A DNA stretch of 64,000 bases from DASQFQ01 sp963722815 (GCA_963722815.1 CAVROM010000003.1:1054001-1118000); one strand, 5' to 3'; shown: positions 16,835 through 26,227, counted from the first letter of the stretch. Program-made: numbers and translations. The notes: generated from the sequence alone by a model not told the origin.

Positions 16835-17589
16835 CAGCGGGGATCGAACCACAGCCAGACGGCGAGCGTGAACCCGATCAGCACGATCAGCAGGCGGAGG
16901 AGGCGGACGGGCAGGCGCCGCGCCACGCGCGGGCCGAGGGTGCTCCCGGCGAGCATGCCGGCGCCCAGCGGCACGGCGGCGGCCCACGTGACCGTGCCGG
17001 CGAGCACGAACGCGATGGCGCACACGATCTGCGAGGCGCCGATGAGCATGTTCTTGAGCGCGTTGGCGCTCACGAGCTGCTGGTCGACGAGCACCAGCAT
17101 CAGGGTCAGCACCATGATCCCGGAGCCGCCGCCGAAGTAGCCGTTGTAGACCGAGATGACGAAGAGAGCGCCCGCGAGCACGGCCGTGTGGTGGCCTTGG
17201 TCACGACCCCGCCGCCACGCCGTCAGGCGAGGCTCGAGCAGCAACGCGAGCGACCCGGAAAGGATCAGGAACGGCGCGATCCGTGAGAAGGCATGGTCGG
17301 AGGTGATCAGCAGCAGCCCGGCGCCGGCGACACCCCCGGCGACCGCGACGAGGCTCCAGCGCCAGAGCCAGCTCCCGCGCCCGCGCAGCTCCGGCTGGGA
17401 CGCGAACGCGGAGCCCGGCCAGCAGGCGACCAGGGCGACGTTGTTGGCGATGTTGGCCGGGAGCGCGGGCAGCCCGACCGCGAGCAGGACGGGATACGAC
17501 ACCGACGACGTGATCCCGCCGGCGGTGCCGACGACGCCGGCGGCCACGCCGGCGGCGATCAGCGCGGCGGTCTCGAGGGTGGAGAGCAC
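16834..17589 (-). CDS. TauE/SafE family membrane exporter
   Basis: The 251-residue protein has seven to eight hydrophobic segments and the two glycine-rich TauE/SafE motifs: GVVGTAGGITSSVSYPVLL with NIANNVALV in the first half, and NGYFGGGSGIMVLTLM with NALKNMLIGASQI in the second. The family exports sulfite, sulfoacetate and other organic anions. Start GTG 17589 lies three bases from the GntR stop. Because it is encoded between a GntR regulator and an HD enzyme, and close to an aldolase/dehydrogenase set, it may export sulfite or another anion released by that pathway; this is inference from family and context. Confidence 0.8.
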   Translation of the reverse strand: MLSTLETAALIAAGVAAGVVGTAGGITSSVSYPVLLAVGLPALPANIANNVALVACWPGSAFASQPELRGRGSWLWRWSLVAVAGGVAGAGLLLITSDHAFSRIAPFLILSGSLALLLEPRLTAWRRGRDQGHHTAVLAGALFVISVYNGYFGGGSGIMVLTLMLVLVDQQLVSANALKNMLIGASQIVCAIAFVLAGTVTWAAAVPLGAGMLAGSTLGPRVARRLPVRLLRLLIVLIGFTLAVWLWFDPR

Positions 17590-17591
17590 GC

Positions 17592-18272
17592 CTACTGGGG
17601 GAGGCGCACGACGTACTCTGCGCGGTCGCCCCGGATGCGGTGCGCGAACGTCGCGACGACGCGCCCCTCCTGATCGGTGTTGAAGCCGCGGACCTCGAGC
17701 AGCGCGCTGCCCACCGGCACCTCGAGCCACCCGGCCTCGTCCGGGCCGGCGAGCGCCGCGCCGAACGCGGTCTCCGCCCGCTTGATCGTGATCGCGTGCT
17801 CGGCGCTCATCGCGGCGAACACGCTGTCGCTGCCGTCCCAGGCGGCCGGCGCGAGCGCCGCGGGGACCTGCACCTCCCCGATCGACCACGGCTCGTCCTC
17901 CAGGTAGCGGACGAAGCGGAACTCGACGTTCCCCGGCTCGACCTCGGCGACCGAGAGCACGTGATGGCGGACCGAGATCCCCCGGCGCGCCATCGACTCC
18001 GACAGGCTCGCCTCGCCGTCGTCGATGCGGTGGCGGACGGCCGGCTCGGCGATGAAGCTGCCGACCCCGTGCTCGGTGCGGACGATCCCGGCGCGGGCGA
18101 GCTCCTCGAGCGCCCGCCGTACGGTGAGCCGGTTGACGCCGTAGCGCTCGGCGAGCCGCGCCTCGGGCTCCAGCCGCTCGCCCGGCGCCAGCTCCGACCG
18201 GTCGACGCGGGCGACGAGGTCCTGGGCGACCTGCCGGTAGAGCGCGACGCCCGGCTCCCTCCGCTGAGTCAT
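17592..18272 (-). CDS. GntR family regulator, HutC/PhnF type
   Basis: A 226-residue regulator with an N-terminal winged helix (VALYRQVAQDLVARV, then LEPEARLAERYGVNRLTVRR and GVGSFI) and a C-terminal UTRA effector domain (from about residue 85; GISVRHHVLSV, FRFVRYLEDEPWSIGEVQVP). The helix-turn-helix pattern GVNRLTVRRALEELARAGIV resembles PhnF. An AT-rich palindrome directly upstream of its ATG, in the gap to the divergent dehydrogenase gene, is the probable operator. It most likely controls both arms of the locus. UTRA ligands include sugars, amino acids and phosphonates; the ligand here is unknown. Confidence 0.87.
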   Translation of the reverse strand: MTQRREPGVALYRQVAQDLVARVDRSELAPGERLEPEARLAERYGVNRLTVRRALEELARAGIVRTEHGVGSFIAEPAVRHRIDDGEASLSESMARRGISVRHHVLSVAEVEPGNVEFRFVRYLEDEPWSIGEVQVPAALAPAAWDGSDSVFAAMSAEHAITIKRAETAFGAALAGPDEAGWLEVPVGSALLEVRGFNTDQEGRVVATFAHRIRGDRAEYVVRLPQ

Positions 18273-18288
18273 CTAGATATCTATATCA
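18271..18288. promoter_or_regulatory. Candidate GntR operator (TAGATATCTA palindrome)
   Basis: A perfect 10-base palindrome TAGATATCTA (18274-18283) lies inside an AT-rich run, beginning at the GntR start codon and about 48 bases before the divergent SDR gene. AT-rich blocks are rare in this genome, and HutC-type regulators usually bind such dyads in their own promoters. Confidence 0.5.
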
Positions 18289-18330
18289 ACGGACGCGGGA
18301 TGATTCGACCGTCAACGAAGGGAGGGAAGC

Positions 18331-19098
18331 GTGTTCGAGGATCTGGCGGGGCGGGTCGCGGTGGTCACCGGCGGCGCGCGCGGCCTCGGCCTGTCGATGG
18401 GTCGCGCACTGGCGCGGCACGGCGTGCGCGTGGGGCTCGTCGACCTGCTCGACGACGTCCACGCGAGCGCGACGGCGCTCGCGGACGACCTCGGCGTGGA
18501 GAGCGTCGGCACGGCCGCCGACGTGACGTCGGCCGATGAGGTCGCAGCCGCCTTCGCGCACATCTCCGACTCCCTCGGCAGCCCCGCGCTGCTGGTCAAC
18601 GCCGCCGGCATCACGGTCTGGGAGGACAGCCTGGACGTCAGCGCGGAGTCGTGGCGGCGCGTGATCGACATCAACCTCACCGGCACGTTCCTCTGCTGCC
18701 AGGCGCTCGGCCGCGCCTGCCGCGACGACGGCCACGGCGGCGCGATCGTCAACGTCTCGTCGATGTCGGGCCAGGTGGTCAACGTGCCCCAGCACCAGAC
18801 CTCCTACAACGCCTCCAAGGCCGCCGTCGACCAGCTCACCAAGTCGCTCGCCGTGGAATGGGCCGAGCTCGGGGTGCGCGTCAACGCGGTCGCTCCCGGC
18901 TACTTCCTGTCTGACATGACGCGCGAGTTCACCGAGTCCAACCCGGAGCTGGCCGAGCGCTGGATCGGGATGATCCCGGCCGGCCGCATGGGCGAGCCGC
19001 CCGACCTCGACGGCCTCGTCGCGTTCCTGTGCTCCGACGCCTCGTCGTACGTCATCGGCCAGAGCATCGTCATCGACGGCGGCTACACCGCAGTCTGA
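18331..19098 (+). CDS. Short-chain dehydrogenase/reductase
   Basis: The 255-residue classical SDR has the NAD(P) motif VVTGGARGLGLSMGRALA, NAAGI after strand 4, the catalytic Ser in VNVSSMSGQ, and the Tyr/Lys pair in TSYNASKAAVD. An acidic residue at the end of strand 2 (GLVDLLDD) favours NAD over NADP. SVIDGGYT-like ending (VIDGGYTAV) is normal. Start GTG 18331 follows a GGAGGGAAGC ribosome-binding sequence. It is the first gene of an SDR-aldolase-SDR operon under the GntR regulator and probably oxidises a sugar, sugar acid or polyol hydroxyl group. Substrate not predictable. Confidence 0.87.
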   Translation: MFEDLAGRVAVVTGGARGLGLSMGRALARHGVRVGLVDLLDDVHASATALADDLGVESVGTAADVTSADEVAAAFAHISDSLGSPALLVNAAGITVWEDSLDVSAESWRRVIDINLTGTFLCCQALGRACRDDGHGGAIVNVSSMSGQVVNVPQHQTSYNASKAAVDQLTKSLAVEWAELGVRVNAVAPGYFLSDMTREFTESNPELAERWIGMIPAGRMGEPPDLDGLVAFLCSDASSYVIGQSIVIDGGYTAV

Positions 19099-19874
19099 GT
19101 GCCGGCGAGCTGGAGCAGATCGTGGCGCTCTCACGGGCGCTCGGAGATCCCGCCCTCGATCTCGCGATCCTGGGGGAGGGCAACACGTCGCTGCGCAGCG
19201 GTCAGGGGACGATGCTGGTCAAGGCCAGCGGGGCGTCGCTGGCGTCCGTGACGGACGCCGACTTCGTCGAGCTGGAGACGGCGCCGCTGACGGCGCTGCT
19301 GGACGATCCTGCCGCCGACGACGCCGCCGTGGCGCAGGTGTTCGCGCCGGTCGAGGCGCGCACCGGGCGGCGCCCGTCGGTGGAGGCGATGCTGCACGCG
19401 GTCTGCCTCGAGCTCGGCGGCGCGCACGCCGTCGGCCATACCCATCCCGTGCCCGTCGTCGCGCTCCTGTGCTCCCGGCACGCGGAGGCGCTGGCCACGG
19501 AGCTGCTGTTCCCGGACCAGATCGTGGTCCTGGGCCGGCGGCCGCTGTTCGTGCCCTACGTCGATCCGGGCCTCGCGCTGGCCCGCCGCGTCCGCGACGA
19601 GCTCGCGACGCACGTGGCGCGGCACGGCGAGCCGCCGAAGGTGATCTACCTCGGCAACCACGGCCTGTTCGCGCTGGGCGGGACGCCGGAGCACGTGCTG
19701 CAGATCACCGCGATGGCGGTCAAGGCGAGCCGGGTGCTCGCCGGGGCGCTCGCGGTGGGCGGTCCCCGCGCGCTCGCCGAAGCCGACGCGGACCGGATCG
19801 ACGCGCGGCCCGACGAGCACTACCGGCGCGCGGCGCTCGCCCGCGCCAGAACGGGGGAGCCGGGCGATGCCTGA
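19095..19874 (+). CDS. Class II aldolase/adducin family protein
   Basis: About 259 residues. The phosphate/substrate loop LGEGNTSLRSG and the glycine-rich VKASGAS are followed by the zinc-binding VGHTHPVPV (two His) and YLGNHGLFALGG (third His), so the aldolase metal site is complete. Members include fuculose- and ribulose-phosphate aldolases and the four-carbon acid sugar decarboxylase OtnC. The start is uncertain: the conserved frame extends upstream to a CTG at 19095, overlapping the stop of the dehydrogenase, and the first usual codon is GTG 19122. The end overlaps the next SDR. It is expected to cleave or decarboxylate the keto product of the neighbouring dehydrogenases. Confidence 0.82.
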   Translation: MSAGELEQIVALSRALGDPALDLAILGEGNTSLRSGQGTMLVKASGASLASVTDADFVELETAPLTALLDDPAADDAAVAQVFAPVEARTGRRPSVEAMLHAVCLELGGAHAVGHTHPVPVVALLCSRHAEALATELLFPDQIVVLGRRPLFVPYVDPGLALARRVRDELATHVARHGEPPKVIYLGNHGLFALGGTPEHVLQITAMAVKASRVLAGALAVGGPRALAEADADRIDARPDEHYRRAALARARTGEPGDA

Positions 19875-20586
19875 GCTGGACGGAAAGGTTGCGGTCGTCA
19901 CCGGCGCGAGCACCGGGATCGGGCGCGCGGTGGCGCAGGAGCTGCTGCGGCGCGGCGCGGCGGTCGTGATCGCCGCACGCACGCGCGAGCGCGTCGAGGA
20001 GGCCGCGGCCGCGCTCGGATGCACCGGCGTGGTCGCCGACGTCACCCGCGCCGAGGACGTCACGCACCTCATCGACGAGACGATCGAGACGCATGCCGGC
20101 ATCGACATCCTGGTGGCGAACGCGGGCGTCTACGTCGGCGGCGACCTGTGGGAGAGCGATCCCGAGGCGCTCGACCGCCTGCTCACGACGAACGTCAACG
20201 GCGTTGTCCGCACGGTCCGCGCCGTCCTCCCTCACCTGCTCGAGAGCGGCGAGGGCGACATCCTCGTGACGAGCTCGGTGTCGGGCCACCAGGCGATCCA
20301 CTGGGAGCCCGTCTACTCGGCCTCCAAGCACGCGCTCCAGGCCTTCGTCCACACGATGCGCCGGCAGCTGATCGGCACCGGCGTCCGCATCGGCGCCATC
20401 GCTCCGGGCATCGTGCTCAACGACCTGTGGGGCGTCTCCGATCCCTCCGAGATCGAGGACAAGGTCGCGCGCGGGGAGGGGATCCGCTCCGAGGACGTGG
20501 CCGACGCCGCCGCCTACATGCTCACGCGCCCGCGGCACGTGACGATCCGCGACCTCGTGATCCTGCCGCGCGAGCAGCCGATCTAG
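19867..20586 (+). CDS. Short-chain dehydrogenase/reductase (ribitol-dehydrogenase-like)
   Basis: A 239-residue classical SDR: VVTGASTGIGRAVAQEL binds the cofactor, LVANAGVYVG follows strand 4, VTSSVSGHQ provides Ser, and PVYSASKHALQAF the Tyr and Lys. The Arg in IAARTRERVE at the end of strand 2 suggests NADP preference. It overlaps the aldolase end by eight bases, so the three genes form one operon. The general shape is that of clavulanate/ribitol-dehydrogenase-like SDRs active on sugar alcohols or aldehydes. It could reduce the aldehyde made by the aldolase. Confidence 0.87.
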   Translation: MPELDGKVAVVTGASTGIGRAVAQELLRRGAAVVIAARTRERVEEAAAALGCTGVVADVTRAEDVTHLIDETIETHAGIDILVANAGVYVGGDLWESDPEALDRLLTTNVNGVVRTVRAVLPHLLESGEGDILVTSSVSGHQAIHWEPVYSASKHALQAFVHTMRRQLIGTGVRIGAIAPGIVLNDLWGVSDPSEIEDKVARGEGIRSEDVADAAAYMLTRPRHVTIRDLVILPREQPI

Positions 20587-20637
20587 AGCGGCGTGTACGC
20601 GTCGGCCGCGACCCGCCGACTCGCCGAACGAGCGATG

Positions 20638-21822
20638 TCATGCCGGTTCCTTGTCGGGTCGGGTGAGGGTGAGGGTGCCGAGCGCGTCGGGCTCGAGCCC
20701 GCGGGCCTCGAGACGGATCTGGACCGGGTGGCGCTCCCAGCCGGCTTCCACCCGGGCGGCGATCTCGGGCCACGGTGGGACGCCGCTGGTCGCGTCGGGC
20801 GCCTCGACGCTCGAGGCGCCGACCGCCGTCGCGCTCGTCGCCGCCTGCACCGGCCCATCTCCGCGCAGCAGCGCGGCGAGGAAGCCCGCGATCGTGCAGT
20901 CGCCCGCGCCGGTCGTCCCAGCGACCCGCCGCGCCCTGAAGCACGGCGACACGATCTCGCGATCGCGCCACTCCTCGGCGTCCAGCGACAGGCGACCGCA
21001 GACGTCCCGCACCGTGTCCGAGGTCCTGACGTAAAGGCCCCGCTCGCCGAGCTTGATCGCGGCGACCGCGGTCCCCATGCCGAGCAGCTGCTCGCCGAGC
21101 CGTCGCAGCAGGTCCAGGTCGACGACGTCGGCGCCGCCCTCGAGCCGCCCGTACGCGTCGCGGTCGAGCATGAACAGCAGCTCCTCGATGCTCGGCACGA
21201 AGATGTCCACCAGCGGCAGCGTGTCCTTCAGCAGCTGCGGCCAGTCGACCCGCCCGGCGTCGGCGTCCGGATCCGGGCGGCACATGTCCAGCGAGATCGC
21301 CGGACCGGCGTCGCGCGCCTGCGCGAGCATCCGGCGCAGCTCGCTCCCCCCGTGCGCGTACATCGCCCGCATGATCGGCGGATAGCCGAAGTGGAACACT
21401 CGCGCCGACGCCAGCTCGTCATAGCGGACGTCGTCCGCGGTGAAGGTGTCGTTGGCGCCAGAGCAGTGCAGGAAGGAGCGGTCCACGCCGGGCGGGCTGA
21501 TGACGATCGAGTAGCTCGTGATCTCGCCCGCGCCGACGACCATGTCGGCTGCGAGCTGAGGATCCCGCGCTCGCAGCGCCTCGAGCACAGCGCTGCCGAA
21601 CAGGTCGTCGCCGACCTTGCCCATCAGCCGCACCGGGACGCCCAGGCGGTGCAGGGTCAGCCCGATGTTCGGCACGGCTCCGCCGGTCGACATCTCGGCC
21701 GGTCCGATCTCCAGCAGCCGGCCCGGTTCGAGCCCCGCCGGGCCGGACAGCACGGGGATCACGTCGAGGCAGACGTGCCCAGCCACTACAACTTCGGCCG
21801 GTGAATCGATCGACGCGGCCAT
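20638..21822 (-). CDS. PfkB family carbohydrate kinase
   Basis: The product has 394 residues, somewhat longer than the usual 300-330. The PfkB fold is shown by VVVAGHVCLDVIPVL at the start, STGGAVPNIGLTLHRLG (signature 1) and RRVAGTTGAGDCTIAGFLAA (signature 2, with the catalytic Asp in GAGD). LPLVDIFVPSIEELLFML is the usual conserved strand-helix. An extra segment (about residues 170-200, CRPDPDADAGRVDW) contributes to length. It lies convergent to the SDR operon with 51 bases between stops. It probably phosphorylates a sugar or sugar acid in the same pathway before or after aldol cleavage. Confidence 0.85.
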   Translation of the reverse strand: MAASIDSPAEVVVAGHVCLDVIPVLSGPAGLEPGRLLEIGPAEMSTGGAVPNIGLTLHRLGVPVRLMGKVGDDLFGSAVLEALRARDPQLAADMVVGAGEITSYSIVISPPGVDRSFLHCSGANDTFTADDVRYDELASARVFHFGYPPIMRAMYAHGGSELRRMLAQARDAGPAISLDMCRPDPDADAGRVDWPQLLKDTLPLVDIFVPSIEELLFMLDRDAYGRLEGGADVVDLDLLRRLGEQLLGMGTAVAAIKLGERGLYVRTSDTVRDVCGRLSLDAEEWRDREIVSPCFRARRVAGTTGAGDCTIAGFLAALLRGDGPVQAATSATAVGASSVEAPDATSGVPPWPEIAARVEAGWERHPVQIRLEARGLEPDALGTLTLTRPDKEPA

Positions 21823-21837
21823 CCGGTTCCGAGCGTA

Positions 21838-22595
21838 GCGAGGCGGCTCAGCTGCTATCCGCGCCGCGGGAGCGGGGATCTCCCTGCCGGTCTTCGCGGG
21901 CAGCGCCACGGCCGACGTCCTCGTCCCGGTGGGCCTGCCCGCGCGCAGCGGGGAGTGCGGGGCCAGCGCGGGGGACGTGCTCGCGTCGGGGCACAGCCGG
22001 TTCGGCCGCGACTGGCGGCTCGACGTCTCCGAGCGGCGCGAGCGCTGGCGGCGGCGGGGACCGGGGACGCGCCGCGGCTCGCCGTCGCGCCGGGTGGCTG
22101 GGCGGCGATGAGCCGGCTGGAGCCGACCCTGTCCGGGACGACGGACGTCGTGGTGGCCGTGGTCGCCCCCGACGGCAGCGTCCGGCGCGCCGTGCTGGAC
22201 CGCGCCGCTCCGAGGACAGCGACGTCTTCCTCTCGCTGCCGCGGATCGGGATCGACGCCACCGGCACGACGACCGCCGCGTGGTCCCGTGCGCGCGAGGG
22301 CTACAAGGTCCGGTCGCTCCGGCTGCGGACCGCGCGCTCCGCCGGCGGGACGGGCTGGACGGCGCCCACCGACCTGCCCACGGGCGCGGCGCGGACGGCA
22401 CGCGACCTCGAGGTCGCCGTCTCGCCCGCCGGCCGCACCCTGCTCGCGTGGGCGACCGGGCGGGGCATCCAGGCCGCGCTCGACGGCGAGGCCGCCGCCA
22501 CGCTCACCGCCGAGCCGGACGCCGGATCGCCGGCGCCCGCCGTCGCCGCCGGCAACACCGCGAGGCGCTCACGCGTGGTCCGCGTCCGGCGCTAA
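21838..22595 (+). pseudogene. Frameshifted fragment of an exported beta-repeat protein
   Basis: In three frames this stretch reads ISLPVFAGSATADVLVPVGL, then APRLAVAPGGWAAM and VVVAVVAPDGSVRRAVLD, then LPRIGIDATGTTTAAW, DLEVAVSPAGRTLLAWATG and IQAALDG. The alternating pattern of hydrophobic strands with GTTTAAW and GRTLLAW motifs is that of long actinobacterial secreted proteins with propeller-like repeats. No start or signal peptide is clear and at least two frameshifts occur. It runs tail to tail with the threonine aldolase gene (stop codons overlap). Either a decayed gene or a badly sequenced one. Confidence 0.4.
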
Positions 22596-23625
22596 CCGCC
22601 CGCGACGCGGACGATCGCGGCGGCGAACGCGTCGACGTCGGCCTCCGTCGTGTCCCACGAGCACATCCAGCGGACCTCGCCGGTGTGCTCGTCCCAGACG
22701 TAGAAGCGGAAGTCGCTGCTGCAGCCGCTCGGCGGCCGCCTCGCGCGGCAGGATCGCGAAGACCGACGTTGGCCTGGACGGCCTGGGTGACGGCACGCCG
22801 CGCCGCGCGACGGCGTCGGCGAGCCGCCGCGCCATCGCGTTGGCATGGCTCGCGGCGCGCCGCCACAGGTCGTCGGTCGAGCAGCGCCTCGAGCTGCGCC
22901 GACACGAAGCGCATCTTGGACGCGAGCTGCATCGACTGCTTGCGCAGGTAGGGCAGCGCGGCCGGCAGCGTCCGGGTCGAGGACGACGACGCGACTCGCC
23001 GCAAGCAGGCCGTTCTTCGTGCCGCCGAAGCGACAGGACGTCCGCGCCGACGTCGGCCGTGATGTCGCCCGAGCGGACGTCGAGCGCGGCGGCGGCGTTG
23101 GCCAGCCGCGAGCCGTCGATGTGGAGGCGCATCCCGCTGCGCGTGCGCGTGGTCCGCAGAGCGCGGCATCTCCTCGAGCGAGTAGAGCGTGCCGAGCTCG
23201 GTCGACTGCGTGATCGAGACGACCCGCGGCTGCACGAGTGCTCGTCGCCGAGCCGCGCCATCCGCGGTCGACGAGCTCGGGGGTGAGCTTGCCGTCGGGC
23301 GTCGGGCACGGTCAGCAGCTTGATGCCGGCGATGCGCTCGGGCGCGCCGCCCTCGTCGACGTTGATGTGCGCGCTCTCGGCGCAGATCACGCCCTGCCAG
23401 CGGCCGCAGCATCGCCCGCAGCCCGACGACGTTCGCGCCGGTGCCGTTGAAGACCGGGAAGGCCGACGGCCTCGGCGCCGAAGTGCTCGCGGAAGACCTC
23501 CTGCAAGTCGCGCGGTGTACTCGGTCGGCGCCGTAGGAGACCTCGTGGCCGGCGTTGGCGGCGGCGATCGCCGCCAGCGCCTCGGGGAGGACGGGCGCGT
23601 AGTTGTCGCTGGCGAAGGCGCGCAC
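22592..23625 (-). CDS. ltaE: Low-specificity L-threonine aldolase (many frameshifts)
   Basis: A PLP enzyme that splits L-threonine or allo-threonine to glycine and acetaldehyde. Joined across frames it reads FASDNYAPVLPEALAAI, HEVSYGAD, FPVFNGTGANVVGLRAML, ESAHINVDEGGAPE, VVSITQSTELGTLYSLEE, MRLHIDGSRLANAAAAL, RFGGTKNGLLAASRVV with the PLP Lys, LRKQSMQLASKMRFVSAQ and FRFYVWDEHTGEVRWM. Length, about 345 residues, is normal and every catalytic motif is kept in spite of six or more frame changes, so a poor consensus is the likely cause. GTG 23625 is the best start. It is divergent from the DksA-like gene with 26 bases between. Confidence 0.75.
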
Positions 23626-23651
23626 CAGGCCGATCAGCCTACGATGCGCGC

Positions 23652-23972
23652 ATGGAACCTGACCGCGCACGGCAACTCCTCGCAAACGAGCGGGAACGCA
23701 TCGAGCAATCGATCGCGAACCTCGGTGGCTCCGAGTCAGAGCGCACCGAGCCCGGCGACGAAGGGGCGGAGGACCTCTACCAGGACGAGTTCGACGCCGG
23801 CCGCGCCGAGGACTTCAAGGAGCAGCTTGCGGCGCTCGAGCGTGCTGAGGAGCGGCTCGCGGCGGGCACGTACGGCCTCTCGGTCCAGAGCGGCAAGCCG
23901 ATCCCCGACGCGCGGCTCGAGGTCGTCCCGACCGCCGAGCGCACGGTCGAGGAGGAGGAAGCGGCCGGCTGA
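23652..23972 (+). CDS. DksA/TraR-like protein lacking the zinc-finger cysteines
   Basis: A 106-residue acidic protein. Residues about 1-75 form the long helical region of the DksA family (ARQLLANERERIEQSIANLG and FKEQLAALERAEERLAAGTY), followed by GLSVQSGKPIPDARLEVVPT, which matches the C-terminal DksA signature where the Cys4 zinc finger would be. All four Cys are absent. Such Cys-less versions are known in actinobacteria and may still insert into the RNA polymerase secondary channel. The acidic tip residues (EPGDEGAEDLYQDEFD) lie in the middle loop. Start ATG 23652 is clear. Role in transcription control is inferred from fold only. Confidence 0.7.
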   Translation: MEPDRARQLLANERERIEQSIANLGGSESERTEPGDEGAEDLYQDEFDAGRAEDFKEQLAALERAEERLAAGTYGLSVQSGKPIPDARLEVVPTAERTVEEEEAAG

Positions 23973-24141
23973 GCATACGTCGCGCGGCACCGTCCACACG
24001 CGCCCGCGGCAGGCCGACGTCGCGCGCACGCGCTGACGATGAGTTGTCGGGTCGCCGCACGACGCAGCAGGGTGTCTGCACCACCCGAAGGTAGTGAGCG
24101 CGCCCTTGGGCGGCCCGGGCGGTGCGGGGAGACTCCCGCTC

Positions 24142-25715
24142 GTGACGCAGACAGCGGGGAGCTCGCGGCTGTCGCTGGTGCTGGCGGCGGCGATGTTCGT
24201 GCTCGTGGTCGACACGTCGCTGATGAACGTGTCGATCTCGGCGGTCGTCGAGGATCTCGACACGACGGTAAGCGCCGTCCAGACCGCGATCGCGCTCGAG
24301 GCCCTGGTGTCCGCGGCGTTCATCCTGATCAGCAGCAAGGTCGGCGACCTCTTCGGCCGCAAGCGGGCGTACGTGCTGGGTCTGCTGGGCTACGCGATCG
24401 GGGCGCTGGCGATGACCCTGGCGCAGAGCCTGACGGCGATCATCATCTTCTGGGCGATCATCGGTGGCCTCGGCGCCTCGCTGCTGCTGCCTGCGATGCA
24501 GTCGCTGATCCACGGCAACTTCGAGGGAGCGGCGCAGAAGAAGACCTACGCGCTGGTCGGGGCGGCGGCCGCGATCGCCGCCGCGGTCGGGCCGCTGCTC
24601 GGCGGCTTCGTCACCACCTACCTGTCCTGGCGCGTCGGCTTCCTGCTGGAGGCCGTCGTCATCGCGGTCGTGCTGTCGCAGATCGGGCTCCTCAAGGACG
24701 TCCCGTACACGGGGGAGCGCCAGGTCGACGTCGGTCGGCGCGGTCCTGTCCGTCGTCGGGATGGGCGGCGTCGTGCTGGGGATCCTGGTGTGGCAGGAGG
24801 GCGGCGAGTACGTCGTGCTGCTGATCGCGATCGGCGCGCTCGCGCTCTGGGCGCTCGCCCGCTGGCTCGTGCGGCGCCATCGCGAGGGCAAGGTGACGCT
24901 GCTCGATCCGGATCTGTTCCGGCTCCCGCACTTCAGGGTCGGGATCACCGGGCAGATGCTGCAGAACATCACGCTCGGCGGGGCGATGATCGCGCTCCCG
25001 ATCTTCCTGCAGATCAAGCTCGAGTACGACGCCCTGGAGACGGGCCTGTCGCTCGCTCCGCTCTCGCTGACGATGTTCGCCGTCGCGATCCTCGCCGGAC
25101 GGAAGGCCGGTGGCCGGCGCCCCGCCAAGATCATCCGGGCCGGCTTCGCGCTGAGCACGCTGGGCCTGGCGCTGATCATCCCGATCGTGCCCGAGGCGGA
25201 CTCCGGCTGGTACCTCTTCGTTCCGCTGGTGATCGCGGGAGCGGGGCTCGGCCTGCTGGTGTCGCAGCTCAACAACTACACGCTCGCCCCGATCGAGGAC
25301 GAGCGGATCAGCGAGGCGGCCGGCGTGAACTCGGCGGCGGGGTCGTTCGGGCTGTCGTTCGGCCTGGCGATGGCCGGCGGCATCCTGCTCGCCACCCTCT
25401 CCCTGGCATTCACCAACATGACGAACGCGAGCCCTGTGATCCCGTCCGCGCAGCAGCAGCAGATCGCGCAGACGCTGGAGGACGACGCGCAGGTCGTGAG
25501 CAACACGCAGCTCGACGAGCTGCTCGCCGACGAGCCGCCGGCCGTCCGGCGAGAGATCCTCGGCATCAACACCGACGCGACGAACCTCGCCCTCCAGGTG
25601 GCGCTGCTCGTGCCGATCCTCGCGGGCCTGCTCGGGCTCTTCGACGCGTTCCGCATGATGCGCCTGCCCGGACATCGAGCCCTCGGCCTCCGTCGAAGCA
25701 GCGGCACTGGGCTGA
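24142..25715 (+). CDS. MFS transporter, DHA2 (14-helix) type, two frameshifts
   Basis: About 524 residues with some 14 hydrophobic segments. Motifs: SLMNVSISAVVEDL in helix 1, the loop 2-3 signature KVGDLFGRKRAYVLG, IIGGLGASLLLPAMQSLI in helix 4, and VGPLLGGFVTTYLSWRVGFL, the motif C region of proton-driven drug exporters. Helices in the second half include LGGAMIALPIFLQIKLEY and SFGLSFGLAMAGGILLATL. A frame change near 24745 and one near 25670 must be corrected; after the latter the tail reads DIEPSASVEAAALG and stops at 25715. GTG 24142 is the likely start. Family members pump drugs or other small molecules out; substrate unknown. Confidence 0.82.
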
Positions 25716-25820
25716 GCGCGGCATCCTGTCCGAGACAGGGCGAATACGGTTGCCCCGGACCGGTGCGGTTGGTGGCGCTATCGGGGCGGGAGCAACATGA
25801 ATGACAGCGAGGTCCGCACT

Positions 25821-26060
25821 ATGTCCACAACTCTGGTCCGAGCTGCGCCCGTCACGAGCTTGTGGTGCTGCCCTGCTTTCGGTGTGGTGGCGCTGGGCGG
25901 GGCATCTTCTTCGTCGTCTCGCCGCACGAGACGCTCAGCACCTTCACGGCCATCGCGGGCATCTTCGTGCTGGTCGCGGCGTCCTCCGATCGTCGCCTCG
26001 ATCTTCGGCTCGGCGAGACCCGCTCTCCTCTCCTCTGTGCTCAGCGCCATCCCGCTATTC
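25821..26060 (+). pseudogene. HdeD-family (DUF308) membrane protein, N-terminal fragment
   Basis: After an ATG at 25821 the frames together read LLSVWWRWAG, GIFFVVSPHETLSTFTAIAG, IFVLVAA and IVASIFG, which match the first two helices and loop of HdeD-like six-helix membrane proteins (pattern G-I-x-x-x-x-x-P-x-x-T-L). Beyond about 26060 the sequence loses coherence and passes into a C/T-only tract, so helices 3-6 are missing. The loss is probably a sequence-quality problem and not natural truncation. Family members are linked to acid or general stress. Confidence 0.4.
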
Positions 26061-26227
26061 TCTCAAGAAGCCATTCAGACCCTTTCGTCTTCACCTCATC
26101 TCGCTGTGGTTCGTCTCGCAGCATCTGCGATCTGAGCGCGTTCCCTCCCGACCCAACATCCTCTCCGCTCCTCACTGTGGCAGGCGGCGTGATCCTGCTG
26201 CCTGACCTGTCTGCGACGCCTATCTCG

